Shown here: piece by piece, positions 1 to 7,381 of the stretch
Numbering within the stretch: the first letter of the stretch is position 1
Layout of the letters: each line of letters opens with the position of its first letter
Assembly (NCBI GenBank): GCA_047975295.1
Contig: JBKEDH010000194.1
Coordinates: forward strand, 1-11,772
From: JBKEDH01 sp047975295
GTDB lineage: Bacteria > Bacteroidota > Bacteroidia > Flavobacteriales > Flavobacteriaceae
Length of the DNA: 11,772 bases
Reading direction: 5' to 3'
Program-made: the position numbers and the translations under genes
Notes under the pieces: generated by a model
What the model was told of the DNA's origin: nothing
The model's database searches: none
What the model saw: the letters and a program-made list of their open reading frames with translations, nothing else

Positions 1-1010
1 GCATCAATATCTTTGCCTCGACTTCGGCGCACGTTTACCACAATTCGGTTTTGCTCAAGTGCGGCAATATAATTTTCTAAGGCTTCGTTTGAGGCTTGTT
101 GGAATCCGCCATCATCAATAGGGTTATATTCAATTATATTAACCTTACAGGGAACGTGTTTACAAAATTCCACCAAGGCATCAATTGATTTTTTATCGTC
201 GTTAATACCTTTCCACACAACATACTCGTAGGTAACTTTGCTTTTTGTTTTTTGGTACCAGTGCTCCAAAGCCTCCCGCAATTCGGTAAGTGGAAAGTTT
301 TTGGTAAAGGGCATAATGTTGTTGCGTATTTCTTCAATGGCCGAATGTAAGGAAACCGCCAATTTGAATTTTACACCATCATCGGCCATTTTTTTTATCA
401 TTTTTGAAACACCCGAAGTAGAAACCGTTATACGCTTTGGCGACATACCCAACCCTTCGGATGAGGTAATTTTGTTAATAGCTTTCATAACATTTGGATA
501 ATTCATAAGCGGTTCGCCCATGCCCATAAATACGATATTTGAAAGCGGCCTGTTGTAATACAAACGGCTTTCTCTATCAATGGCGGCCACTTGGTCGTAA
601 ATTTCATCGGGATTTAAGTTGCGCATACGTTTAAGGCGTGCCGTGGCACAAAATTCGCAATCTAAACTACAGCCTACCTGGCTGGATACGCATGCTGTTG
701 TTCGGGTTTCGGTTGGTATTAAAACCGATTCTACCACCAAATCGTCATGCAACCGCACGGCATTTTTTACGGTACCGTCGTTACTACGTTGCATGGTATC
801 GACCTTAATATGGTTAATTACAAAATGGGCTTCTAACATTTGGCGGGTCTGTTTGGATATATTAGTCATATCTTCAAAATTATGTGCCGCTTTTTGCCAT
901 AACCATTCGTACACTTGGTTGCCCCGAAAAGCTTTATCGCCTTGACTTTCGAAAAATTCCCGAAGTTGCTGTTTGCTCAATGCCCGAATATCCTGTTTTG
1001 TTTCTGCCAT
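1..1010 (-). CDS. rlmN: Dual-specificity 23S rRNA/tRNA adenine-C2 methyltransferase RlmN (3' end outside window)
   Basis: Radical-SAM methyltransferase that in the known family methylates C2 of A2503 in 23S rRNA and A37 in some tRNAs. I translated 336 codons from the ATG at 1010 to the left edge without a stop; about 10-20 residues should be missing. The 4Fe-4S motif CxxxCxxC is at residues 114-121 (C114, C118, C121). C107 in ACVSSQVGC matches the upstream Cys that works with the C-terminal catalytic Cys. Also visible are FMGMGEPL (161-168) and VRRSRGKDID (327-336). The window ends just before the second catalytic Cys, which in the E. coli enzyme follows a similar RGDDIDAAC stretch, so its presence cannot be checked here. 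The start is supported by a -7 box 8 bases upstream. The gene is separated from queA by a terminator, so it is probably its own unit. Confidence 0.95.
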   Translation of the reverse strand, partial: MAETKQDIRALSKQQLREFFESQGDKAFRGNQVYEWLWQKAAHNFEDMTNISKQTRQMLEAHFVINHIKVDTMQRSNDGTVKNAVRLHDDLVVESVLIPTETRTTACVSSQVGCSLDCEFCATARLKRMRNLNPDEIYDQVAAIDRESRLYYNRPLSNIVFMGMGEPLMNYPNVMKAINKITSSEGLGMSPKRITVSTSGVSKMIKKMADDGVKFKLAVSLHSAIEEIRNNIMPFTKNFPLTELREALEHWYQKTKSKVTYEYVVWKGINDDKKSIDALVEFCKHVPCKVNIIEYNPIDDGGFQQASNEALENYIAALEQNRIVVNVRRSRGKDID

Positions 1011-1018
1011 AGATGTTG

Positions 1019-1026
1019 CAAAAGTA
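1019..1026 (-). promoter_or_regulatory. Bacteroidetes -7 box for rlmN
   Basis: On the minus strand this reads TACTTTTG, an exact match to the Bacteroidetes primary sigma factor -7 consensus TAnnTTTG. Exactly 8 bases separate it from the rlmN ATG, so the transcript would have almost no 5' leader. I see no clear TTTG -33 box at the usual distance. The rest of the 1027-1228 intergenic stretch is AT-rich and I see nothing else in it. Confidence 0.55.
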
Positions 1027-1228
1027 ATGAAGAATTATGATTTATGGTTGATGACAGTAAGAAATAAGATATTTTGGAAATTTGAAAAAGGAATGGATAT
1101 GTGAAACATGTACAGCCAGATCTTAATCATTTGTTACCATATAAAAAGTCTGTTATTTTGAATGTTTGATATTGTTTTATAGATGCTAGGAAGATTTATT
1201 TTTATTTATAGCACCTGTTTTATCCCAA

Positions 1229-1256
1229 CAAAAAAGCCTTGAATTAACAAGGCTTC
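1229..1256 (-). terminator. Intrinsic terminator after queA
   Basis: On the minus strand a 7-bp stem AAGCCTT/AAGGCTT closes an 8-base loop and runs into a T tract (six T in a row including the stem end). A G-T pair can extend the stem by one. It lies 11 bases after the queA stop codon (1267) and 200 bases before the rlmN promoter box, as expected for the end of the queA transcript. Confidence 0.8.
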
Positions 1257-1266
1257 TTAATCAATT

Positions 1267-2316
1267 TTATATAATTAGCATGGCATCGCCATAACTATAA
1301 AATTTATATTTTTCTTTAATAGCTTCATCGTAGGCACGTTTTACAAAATCGTGTCCCGCAAATGCCGAAACCATCATTAACAACGTTGATTTTGGCGTAT
1401 GGAAATTGGTTATCATACAGTTGGCGATACTAAAATCGTACGGCGGAAAAATAAACTTGTTGGTCCAGCCTTCAAATTCGTTCAGTTCGCCACCCGAAGA
1501 CACCGAACTTTCAACGGCACGCATTACAGTTGTTCCTACGGCACACACCCGCTTTTTATCTTTTATTCCCTTATTTACGGTTGCTACGGCCTTTGGGCCA
1601 ATAGTTACTTCTTCGCTATCCATTTTATGCTTAGACAAATCTTCCACCTCAACGGGATTAAATGTTCCCAAACCAACATGAAGGGTTACTTCGGCAAAAT
1701 TTACACCTTTTATTTCCATGCGCTTTAGCACATGTTTTGAAAAGTGGAGTCCCGCAGTTGGTGCGGCAACGGCACCTTCGGTCTTGGCATAAATGGTTTG
1801 ATAGCGTTCTTCATCTTCCGGTTCTACATTTCTTTTTATATACTTTGGAAGTGGTGTTTCGCCCAATTCCTTTAGTTTTTTACGAAATTCGGAGTACGAA
1901 CCATCGTAAAGAAAGCGCAGGGTACGCCCACGTGAAGTTGTATTGTCTATAACTTCGGCCACCAACGACTCGTCTTCGCCAAAATACAATTTGTTTCCTA
2001 TTCTTATTTTTCTGGCCGGATCTACCAAAACATCCCAAAGACGTTGCTCTTCATTTAATTCACGTAACAAAAACACCTCTATCCGAGCACCTGTTTTTTC
2101 TTTGTTTCCAAAAAGTCGCGCCGGAAATACTTTTGTATTGTTCAGTACTAAAACATCATCTTCATCAAAATAATCAACAATATCCTTAAACATTTTATGC
2201 TCTATGGTCTGGTTTTTTCTATCTAAAACCATTAAACGGGCTTCATCTCTGTTTTCGGCAGGATATTCGGCCAATAATTCTTCGGGCAGGTTAAAACCAA
2301 AGTGTGATAATTTCAT
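1267..2316 (-). CDS. queA: S-adenosylmethionine:tRNA ribosyltransferase-isomerase QueA
   Basis: Makes epoxyqueuosine in tRNA by transferring and isomerising the ribose of S-adenosylmethionine onto preQ1 at the wobble base of GUN-anticodon tRNAs. The 349-residue length is normal. Family blocks are present in order: LVLNNTKVFPARLFG (56-70), TGARIEVFLL (75-84), AAPTAGLHF (184-192), VTLHVGLGTFNPV (210-222), GTTVMRAVES (261-270), NFHTPKSTLLMMVSAF (304-319) and the C-terminal YKFYSYGDAMLI. The ATG start at 2316 gives the expected N-terminus (MKLSHFGFNLPEELLA). It has its own consensus promoter upstream and terminator downstream, so it is probably transcribed alone despite the 79-base gap to aroA on the same strand. 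I see no preQ1 riboswitch in the gap. Confidence 0.97.
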   Translation of the reverse strand: MKLSHFGFNLPEELLAEYPAENRDEARLMVLDRKNQTIEHKMFKDIVDYFDEDDVLVLNNTKVFPARLFGNKEKTGARIEVFLLRELNEEQRLWDVLVDPARKIRIGNKLYFGEDESLVAEVIDNTTSRGRTLRFLYDGSYSEFRKKLKELGETPLPKYIKRNVEPEDEERYQTIYAKTEGAVAAPTAGLHFSKHVLKRMEIKGVNFAEVTLHVGLGTFNPVEVEDLSKHKMDSEEVTIGPKAVATVNKGIKDKKRVCAVGTTVMRAVESSVSSGGELNEFEGWTNKFIFPPYDFSIANCMITNFHTPKSTLLMMVSAFAGHDFVKRAYDEAIKEKYKFYSYGDAMLII

Positions 2317-2348
2317 GTGTTTGTTGTTATTTTTTTAAATGAAAGCTG

Positions 2349-2380
2349 CAAATATACAATCTGCAAACAGGGCTTGTCAA
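2349..2380 (-). promoter_or_regulatory. Promoter of queA (TTGACA, 18 bases, TATATTTG)
   Basis: On the minus strand TTGACA (2380-2375) is followed after 18 bases by TATATTTG (2356-2349), an exact match to the Bacteroidetes -7 box TAnnTTTG. The upstream box carries the TTG of the -33 element. The queA ATG lies 32 bases after the -7 box. This is the best two-box promoter in the window and indicates that queA is not only read through from aroA. Confidence 0.7.
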
Positions 2381-2395
2381 GTAATTGGGAGATTA

Positions 2396-3646
2396 TTATT
2401 CCAAAACTTTAAAACCAAGTTGTTTTAAATCGTCCCAAAAGGTTGGATACGATTTTGAAACCTCCATAAAATTTTCAATAATAATAGGTACTTTTAATGC
2501 CAATGGTGCAAATGCCATAGCCATACGGTGGTCGTTATAGGTAGCAATTGAAATATTGGATTTTATAACTGCTGCTGCTTTTAAATGCAAAGATTTATCG
2601 GTAATATTTACTTCGCCTCCCAATTTTTCAATTTCAGTCTTTAAGGCCACAAGCCTATCGGTTTCCTTTATTTTTAAGGTATGGAGCCCTGTTAAATCGC
2701 ATGGCAACCCTAGAGCAAAACAAGTTACCGCAATGGTTTGGGCAATATCGGGAGCATTTTTTAGGTTTAACTCTATTTTGGATTTCAGATTTTGGGTTTC
2801 CGTTTTTTGAAGTGTTATTTCATTATTGCCAAAAACCGTTTCGACCCCAAAATGCTTGTAAATATCCACCAAAACGCTATCGCCCTGCAAACTGTTGTTT
2901 TTGTACGACGACAAGGTTATTTGTGTCCCTACCTTACAAAGAGCCGCAATACTGAAATAATAGGATGCCGAAGACCAATCGGATTCTACAGTTATTGGAT
3001 TTTGGAAATTGGATTTTAAAGATTGACCTTTTTGAGCAAATGGTTTGACCGCAATTTTATTGTTCTCAAAATGGGTTTCAATGCCTATTTCGTTTAACAA
3101 GCTTAAAGTCATATCAATATAAGGTACCGATGTTATTTCGCCTTCAAGTGCTAATTCTATTCCGTTTTCAAGTTTTGAAGCTATTAACAATAATGCCGAA
3201 ATGTACTGGCTGCTTACGTTGGCGTTTAACGATACTTTATTTTTGATAAGTTTTTTTCCTTTTATCTTCAAGGGCGGAAATCCGTGATTTTCAACGTAAC
3301 TGATGTCCGCTCCAAGCTGTTGGAGTGCTTCCACCAAAATTTGTATGGGGCGTTCTTTCATCCTTTTAGATCCTGTAAGCACCGTTTCCCGTCCTTCCTG
3401 AATGGAAAAATAGGCCGTTAAAAACCGCATGGCCGTTCCGGCATGGTGGATATCAATAACACTTTCTTTTGAAGTTAAAGCTTTGGACATGACTTTGCTA
3501 TCGTCGGAATTTGAAACATTTTCCAATTGTAATTCCGGATACAGAGCCTGTAACAGTAACAAACGGTTAGATTCGCTTTTAGAGCCGGTTATAGTAACTT
3601 TTGATTGCCGGTTAACTATTAGCGATTTTTCAATTTTTAAGTGCAT
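2396..3646 (-). CDS. aroA: 3-phosphoshikimate 1-carboxyvinyltransferase (EPSP synthase)
   Basis: Joins phosphoenolpyruvate to shikimate-3-phosphate to give EPSP, the step before chorismate. 416 residues. Visible motifs are GSKSESNR (21-28), HHAGTAMRFL (67-76), SSQYISALLL (145-154), APDIAQTIA (298-306, with the catalytic Asp at 300), KIKETDR (325-331, catalytic Glu 328) and YNDHRMAM (370-377). The residue after the Arg of the PEP/glyphosate loop is Phe75, where the E. coli enzyme has Pro101; the loop Gly and Thr are kept. The start at 3646 leaves 28 bases to the mazG-like stop, and no promoter box is seen there, so it is probably the last gene of the rsgA-dtd-mazG-aroA unit. Two stretches (about 210-217 and 284-292) have a repetitive LKSNFQNP/LKSKIELN look. 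Confidence 0.95.
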   Translation of the reverse strand: MHLKIEKSLIVNRQSKVTITGSKSESNRLLLLQALYPELQLENVSNSDDSKVMSKALTSKESVIDIHHAGTAMRFLTAYFSIQEGRETVLTGSKRMKERPIQILVEALQQLGADISYVENHGFPPLKIKGKKLIKNKVSLNANVSSQYISALLLIASKLENGIELALEGEITSVPYIDMTLSLLNEIGIETHFENNKIAVKPFAQKGQSLKSNFQNPITVESDWSSASYYFSIAALCKVGTQITLSSYKNNSLQGDSVLVDIYKHFGVETVFGNNEITLQKTETQNLKSKIELNLKNAPDIAQTIAVTCFALGLPCDLTGLHTLKIKETDRLVALKTEIEKLGGEVNITDKSLHLKAAAVIKSNISIATYNDHRMAMAFAPLALKVPIIIENFMEVSKSYPTFWDDLKQLGFKVLE

Positions 3647-3674
3647 GACGTGTTTTTAAGATAAAAGGGCTAAT

Positions 3675-4001
3675 TTACTTTAATTTTTCGTTATTATGGT
3701 GCCTGTCGTGGTCGCGTTTTCCTTTTTTATACATTCGGGCATTAAAGGCCTCCTGTAAATCGACACCTGTTTGGTTGGCCAAACACAGTACAACAAATAA
3801 CACATCGGCCAACTCTTCGCCCAGATCTTTATTTTTGTCGCTTTCCTTTTCGCTTTGCTCACCATAACGACGGGCAATAATACGGGCTACTTCGCCCACC
3901 TCTTCGGTTAGCTGTGCCATATTGGTAAGTTCGTTAAAATAGCGGACACCGTGGTTTTTTATCCAATCGTCAACTTCTTTTTGTGCGTTTTGTATGTTCA
4001 T
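3675..4001 (-). CDS. MazG-like nucleotide pyrophosphohydrolase
   Basis: Small all-alpha NTP pyrophosphohydrolase of the MazG/dUTPase-like superfamily, 108 residues, single domain. The metal-binding pattern ExxE...ExxD is seen as E34-E37 (in LTEEVGEVARII) and E63-D66 (in LGEELADVLF). Family members hydrolyse NTPs or dNTPs to NMP and pyrophosphate, usually as pool cleaning; the substrate of this one cannot be told from sequence. The C-terminus is Lys- and His-rich (KKGKRDHDRHHNN). It lies 34 bases after dtd and 28 before aroA without promoter boxes, so it is probably co-transcribed. A second 65-residue reading frame inside it is a shadow. Confidence 0.9.
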   Translation of the reverse strand: MNIQNAQKEVDDWIKNHGVRYFNELTNMAQLTEEVGEVARIIARRYGEQSEKESDKNKDLGEELADVLFVVLCLANQTGVDLQEAFNARMYKKGKRDHDRHHNNEKLK

Positions 4002-4035
4002 TTTTGTTTTTTTAAATAACTAAAGGCCATTTTTT

Positions 4036-4488
4036 TTACGCCCTGTTTTTCGTATCAATAATTATGGTTACGGGGCCATCGTTTAACAGTTCTACTTTCA
4101 TATCGGCACCAAACTGGCCGGTTTGCACGGATTTGTTCAAGTCGATTTCCAATTGTTTTACAAACTTTTCATATAAGGGAACGGCTATATCCGGTTTTGC
4201 GGCTCTTATATAACTGGGCCGATTGCCTTTTTTGGTCGAAGCATGCAAGGTAAATTGACTTACCACAATGGCATCGTCTCCACTTTCCAACAAACTAATA
4301 TTCATAATACCGTTTTTATCGTTAAAAATACGTAAGTTGGCTATTTTGTTGCTTAGCCATTTTATATCGTCTTGCGTATCGTCGTTTACAACACCCAAAA
4401 GTATTAAAAGACCATTTTGTATTGCGGCTACCTTTTGGTCTTTAATGGTTACGCTTGCCTGTGTTACACGCTGTATTACTGCTTTCAT
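4036..4488 (-). CDS. dtd: D-aminoacyl-tRNA deacylase Dtd
   Basis: Removes D-amino acids, and glycine mischarged on tRNA-Ala, from tRNAs in the cytoplasm. The 150-residue length is standard. The N-terminus MKAVIQRV is typical. The two active-site motifs are present: SQFTLHA (77-83) and the cis Gly-Pro motif DGPVT (137-141), together with KGNRPSY (87-93). It sits between rsgA (52-base gap) and the mazG-like gene (34-base gap) on the same strand, without a terminator in either gap, so it is inferred to be part of the same transcript. Confidence 0.97.
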   Translation of the reverse strand: MKAVIQRVTQASVTIKDQKVAAIQNGLLILLGVVNDDTQDDIKWLSNKIANLRIFNDKNGIMNISLLESGDDAIVVSQFTLHASTKKGNRPSYIRAAKPDIAVPLYEKFVKQLEIDLNKSVQTGQFGADMKVELLNDGPVTIIIDTKNRA

Positions 4489-4540
4489 TTTTTAAATTCT
4501 TAAAGAACATTTTTTTGTTTTCCTGAGTTTTAAACACCTT

Positions 4541-5488
4541 TTACTCTCCCCAAACATCGGTTCGGTAATGTTCGTCTTCGCCTTCTAAAATCTGTAAATA
4601 ACTGCGGTAGCGCGAATAGGCTATTCCATCGTTATCCAAGGCTTCTTTTACGGCGCATTTGGGTTCGTTTATGTGTAGGCAGTTATTGAATTTACAATTC
4701 TGTTTTAGTTTAAAAATTTCGGGAAAATAATCGCCTATCTCTTCCTTATCCATATCTACTACACCAAAACCTTTTATACCCGGTGTATCTATAATTTTTC
4801 CACCAAAATCCAAGTCGAACATTTCGGCAAAGGTTGTGGTATGCTGCCCTTGCATGTGTTGGAGTGAAATTTCTTTTGTTTTTAAATCGAGTTCAGGTGC
4901 TATGGTATTTATTAGAGTGGATTTACCTACGCCAGAATGCCCCGAAAACATGCTTATTTTATCTTTCATTAGGTTTTTTACCTGCTCGATATTTTTTCCG
5001 GAAACAGCCGAAATTCCGATACACTCATACCCTATTTGCCTGTATATATGTGCTAAGTAACGAACCTCGTTCAAGGTATCTTCATCGTAAACATCAATCT
5101 TATTGAAAAGTAAAACGGTTTTTATGGAATAGGCTTCGGCAGTTACCAAAAATCTGTCGATAAAACTAGTGAGTGTTGGCGGATTGTTAATGGTTACCAA
5201 TAAAAAAACCACATCGATATTGGAAGCAATAACGTGGGTTTGTTTGGATAGGTTAACCGATTTACGCACAATGTAATTTTTACGGTCGTGAATCGTGTTT
5301 ATAACACCCGTAACGGTATCGTTATTGGTTTCCAATTCGAAATCCACATAATCGCCCACAGCAATTGGGTTGGTACTTTTTATGCCCTTTATGCGGAACT
5401 TGCCCTTTATACGGCATTCGTAAATATCGCCCAATTCGGTTTTTACCGTGTACCAACTTCCTGTAGATTTATAAACGAGTCCTGTCAT
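4541..5488 (-). CDS. rsgA: Small ribosomal subunit biogenesis GTPase RsgA
   Basis: Circularly permuted GTPase that assists late maturation of the 30S subunit. Of 315 residues, about 1-75 form the OB fold. The G motifs come in the permuted order: NKID (129-132, G4), SAVSG (160-164, G5), GHSGVGKST (183-191, G1), HTTT (216-219, G2) and DTPG (234-237, G3). The C-terminal zinc site is C265, C270, H272, C278. The ATG at 5488 is supported by an upstream -7 box 8 bases away and by the N-terminus MTGLVYKSTG. It is the first gene of the unit continuing into dtd, the mazG-like gene and aroA, and it is divergent from the small plus-strand gene after 5580. Confidence 0.97.
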   Translation of the reverse strand: MTGLVYKSTGSWYTVKTELGDIYECRIKGKFRIKGIKSTNPIAVGDYVDFELETNNDTVTGVINTIHDRKNYIVRKSVNLSKQTHVIASNIDVVFLLVTINNPPTLTSFIDRFLVTAEAYSIKTVLLFNKIDVYDEDTLNEVRYLAHIYRQIGYECIGISAVSGKNIEQVKNLMKDKISMFSGHSGVGKSTLINTIAPELDLKTKEISLQHMQGQHTTTFAEMFDLDFGGKIIDTPGIKGFGVVDMDKEEIGDYFPEIFKLKQNCKFNNCLHINEPKCAVKEALDNDGIAYSRYRSYLQILEGEDEHYRTDVWGE

Positions 5489-5496
5489 AACGGTTT

Positions 5497-5504
5497 CAAA
5501 AGTA
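5497..5504 (-). promoter_or_regulatory. Bacteroidetes -7 box for the rsgA-dtd-mazG-aroA unit
   Basis: The minus strand reads TACTTTTG, exactly matching TAnnTTTG, with 8 bases to the rsgA ATG. This is the same spacing as at rlmN and at the aromatic leader peptide. No good -33 TTTG box is seen at the normal distance. Confidence 0.5.
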
Positions 5505-5579
5505 ATTCAAAAAAATCATTTTAAATATAAGGTTATTTTTATTTTAGCCGTTGTAAATTACAATCACATTATAATATGA

Positions 5580-5927
5580 AGTGGTTTAGGCCGATTGCGC
5601 CTTGTTAGTGCCAACGAGGAAAAAAATTACAAGGATTTTACCTCGACTCAAACCGACGACGACAATACCCGAAACAAATCGGATAGAGGTGAAATACGCG
5701 TTAAGGATTTCGATGAAACCAAACTTTTAAACTTCTTTAATATTGGTGGTATCCGTTTTCAAAATATTGCTGCCAACGATGCGGTAATTACCTCTAAAAT
5801 GAATACCATGGTTGAAGAAGGTTGGGAATTGGCTTTTGTTACCAGTGCCGTAGAAAGTTATGCCGGTAAAGGCGACAACCAAGGAATTTTCATTACCCGT
5901 TATGTTTTTAAACGGAACAAACAGTAA
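5580..5927 (+). CDS. Small unrecognised protein; start uncertain or 5' end frameshifted
   Basis: I do not recognise a named family. The open frame ends at 5927; the first usual start in frame is TTG at 5595, giving 110 residues. No ATG lies in frame near the 5' end. The frame can be read back to 5580, just after a TGA (5577-5579), and those codons (SGLGR) look like real coding sequence. An ATG at 5576 is one reading frame off and ends after 10 codons; removing one A from ATGAAG would join it to the long frame as MSGLGRLRLVSANEEK. The protein has no signal peptide or membrane segment. It has a charged, Asp-rich N-terminal part and a C-terminal EEGWELAFVTSAVES...GIFITRYVFKR. That ending is reminiscent of small DUF4177-type proteins, which is only a resemblance. 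It is divergent from rsgA, and the codon use matches its neighbours. Confidence 0.6.
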   Translation, partial: SGLGRLRLVSANEEKNYKDFTSTQTDDDNTRNKSDRGEIRVKDFDETKLLNFFNIGGIRFQNIAANDAVITSKMNTMVEEGWELAFVTSAVESYAGKGDNQGIFITRYVFKRNKQ

Positions 5928-6074
5928 TTAAGGCTATATTGAACGAATCGGGACATCGCAAAATTCAATTCTGATTTCGGGATGCCTTGTCTTGCTTTAA
6001 ATAACGTTTTTAACACACGACAAAAAATTGAAAAACAGCGTTAAACACCACCAATCAATACATTTAGTTACCAA

Positions 6075-6103
6075 ACCCCGAAGGTTTTTATAACCTTCGA
6101 GGT
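6075..6103. repeat. Intergenic inverted repeat between two convergent genes
   Basis: ACCCCGAAGGTT (6075-6086) and AACCTTCGAGGT (6092-6103) are inverted copies with one mismatch around a 5-base loop TTTAT. It lies between the plus-strand small gene (ends 5927) and the minus-strand DAHP synthase gene (ends 6162). It may serve as a terminator for either gene, but neither strand has a clear T run after the stem (the minus strand has only GTTTGGT). It could also be a copy of a dispersed intergenic repeat. The rest of 5928-6161 shows nothing I can name. Confidence 0.5.
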
Positions 6104-6161
6104 CTTGAAAAATAAGTCCAATATGTTAAACAAATACTTTTATCACGTATCGAACATTTTT

Positions 6162-7244
6162 TTAACTATTGATAATCTTTTCTTGGTGGTTGATGGATTC
6201 TTGGTGAATGGCCTTGAACATTTTTAAAACAAACTCCTCACTTAATCCATGTTCTTGCCCCTCAAGTACCATTTTACCTAAAATTTCGTTCCAACGTTTG
6301 GACTGTAAAACAGCTACATTTTTTTGTTTTTTAAGTGCCCCGATACTATCGGCAACAATCATACGCTTGCCTAATTGGTCTAAAATTTGATTGTCTATAA
6401 CATCTATCTGTGCTCTTAAATTTTCCAAAGCTTTTTGGTAATCGGCTTCGGAATCGGATTCTTTTCTTATTTTTAAATCACGCATAATCTGAACCAAAGT
6501 TGATGGTGTTACCTGTTGTGCCGCATCGCTCCAAGCATTATCGGGATCGTAGTGGGTTTCAATCATTAATCCATCATAATTCAAATCTAAAGCTGTTTGC
6601 GAAATATCGAATACCATATCGCGTTTTCCGGTAATGTGGGACGGATCGATAATTAATGGAATATCGGGATATTTATCTTGAAACTCGATAGCCAATTGCC
6701 ACTCCGGATTATTGCGGTATTTTGTTTTTTGATACGTTGAAAATCCACGATGGATGGCTCCTATATTTTTAACACCGGCACTGTAAATACGCTCAATACC
6801 ACCCAACCACAGCGACAAATCGGGGTTTACCGGATTTTTAACCAAAACAGGCTTATCGGTACCTTGAAGGGCATCGGCTATTTCCTGCATGATAAATGGG
6901 CTAACGGTAGATCGAGCTCCAATCCAAAGCAAGTCTATATCATGCTCCAAGGCCAATTTAACATGGGCTGCATTGGCTACTTCGGTACAGGTTTTCATGC
7001 CCGTATCGGCTTTTACTTTTTGCAACCATTTTAAGCCCAAAGCACCTACTCCTTCAAAATTTCCGGGACGCGTTCTCGGTTTCCAGATACCTGCCCTAAA
7101 ATAGTTTACATCGGTATTTTTTAGCTCATGTGCTATTTTTAAAACCTGCTCTTCCGTTTCGGCGCTACAAGGGCCCGCAATTACCAAAGGATGACTCAAA
7201 TTCATGGCATCCAACCAGTTTCTCATTTCTTTTTTGTTTTCCAT
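6162..7244 (-). CDS. Bifunctional DAHP synthase / chorismate mutase
   Basis: Two enzymes in one 360-residue chain. Residues about 15-260 form a type I-beta DAHP synthase (erythrose-4-phosphate plus PEP, first step of the shikimate pathway). Motifs are AGPCSAET (23-30, metal-binding Cys 26), RAGIWKPRTRPGNFEG (50-65), WIGARST (107-113), VKNPVNPD (135-142), GAIHRGFS (162-169) and DPSH (200-203). Residues about 266-355 form an AroQ-type chorismate mutase. Expected active-site residues are present by spacing with the E. coli enzyme: R277, R294, K305, R317 and Q348. The mutase is at the C-terminus; in Bacillus-type fusions it is at the N-terminus. No extra N-terminal regulatory domain is present. 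It is the last gene of the aromatic operon, 137 bases after tyrA, with no promoter box found in the gap, so control by the upstream attenuator is inferred. Confidence 0.95.
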   Translation of the reverse strand: MENKKEMRNWLDAMNLSHPLVIAGPCSAETEEQVLKIAHELKNTDVNYFRAGIWKPRTRPGNFEGVGALGLKWLQKVKADTGMKTCTEVANAAHVKLALEHDIDLLWIGARSTVSPFIMQEIADALQGTDKPVLVKNPVNPDLSLWLGGIERIYSAGVKNIGAIHRGFSTYQKTKYRNNPEWQLAIEFQDKYPDIPLIIDPSHITGKRDMVFDISQTALDLNYDGLMIETHYDPDNAWSDAAQQVTPSTLVQIMRDLKIRKESDSEADYQKALENLRAQIDVIDNQILDQLGKRMIVADSIGALKKQKNVAVLQSKRWNEILGKMVLEGQEHGLSEEFVLKMFKAIHQESINHQEKIINS

Positions 7245-7269
7245 AATTTTAGTGAAATTTCAAAAATCA

Positions 7270-7370
7270 AATTCCAAATTCCAAACTTTTAATTCAGCTT
7301 TAAATCGGGATTTTAGTTTTTAGTTTTAATAGTTCTGCTGTATTTTTAATTCCAAATCTTTAATTCCAAA
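7270..7370. repeat. Four copies of AATTCCAAA in the tyrA to DAHP synthase gap
   Basis: The 9-base word AATTCCAAA occurs at 7270, 7277, 7348 and 7362, all in the same orientation, the first two overlapping by two bases. The gap (7245-7381) is otherwise A/T-rich and holds no gene, terminator or TAnnTTTG box on the minus strand. Function unknown; similar A/T-rich words are common between flavobacterial genes, in my recollection. Confidence 0.5.
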
Positions 7371-7381
7371 TTGAATTTTAT

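Noticed and set aside
2317..2395. preQ1 riboswitch in front of queA
   Set aside because: The gap has a promoter leaving only about 30 bases of leader, too short, and no preQ1 aptamer-like hairpin and A-rich tail was seen.
3680..3877. 65-residue second frame inside the mazG-like gene
   Set aside because: Out-of-frame shadow; the 108-residue frame has the ExxE/ExxD metal motif.
5941..6000. Similar words ATCGGGACATC and TTCGGGATGCC downstream of the small gene
   Set aside because: Short, imperfect and without a stem or spacing pattern; not enough to call a repeat.
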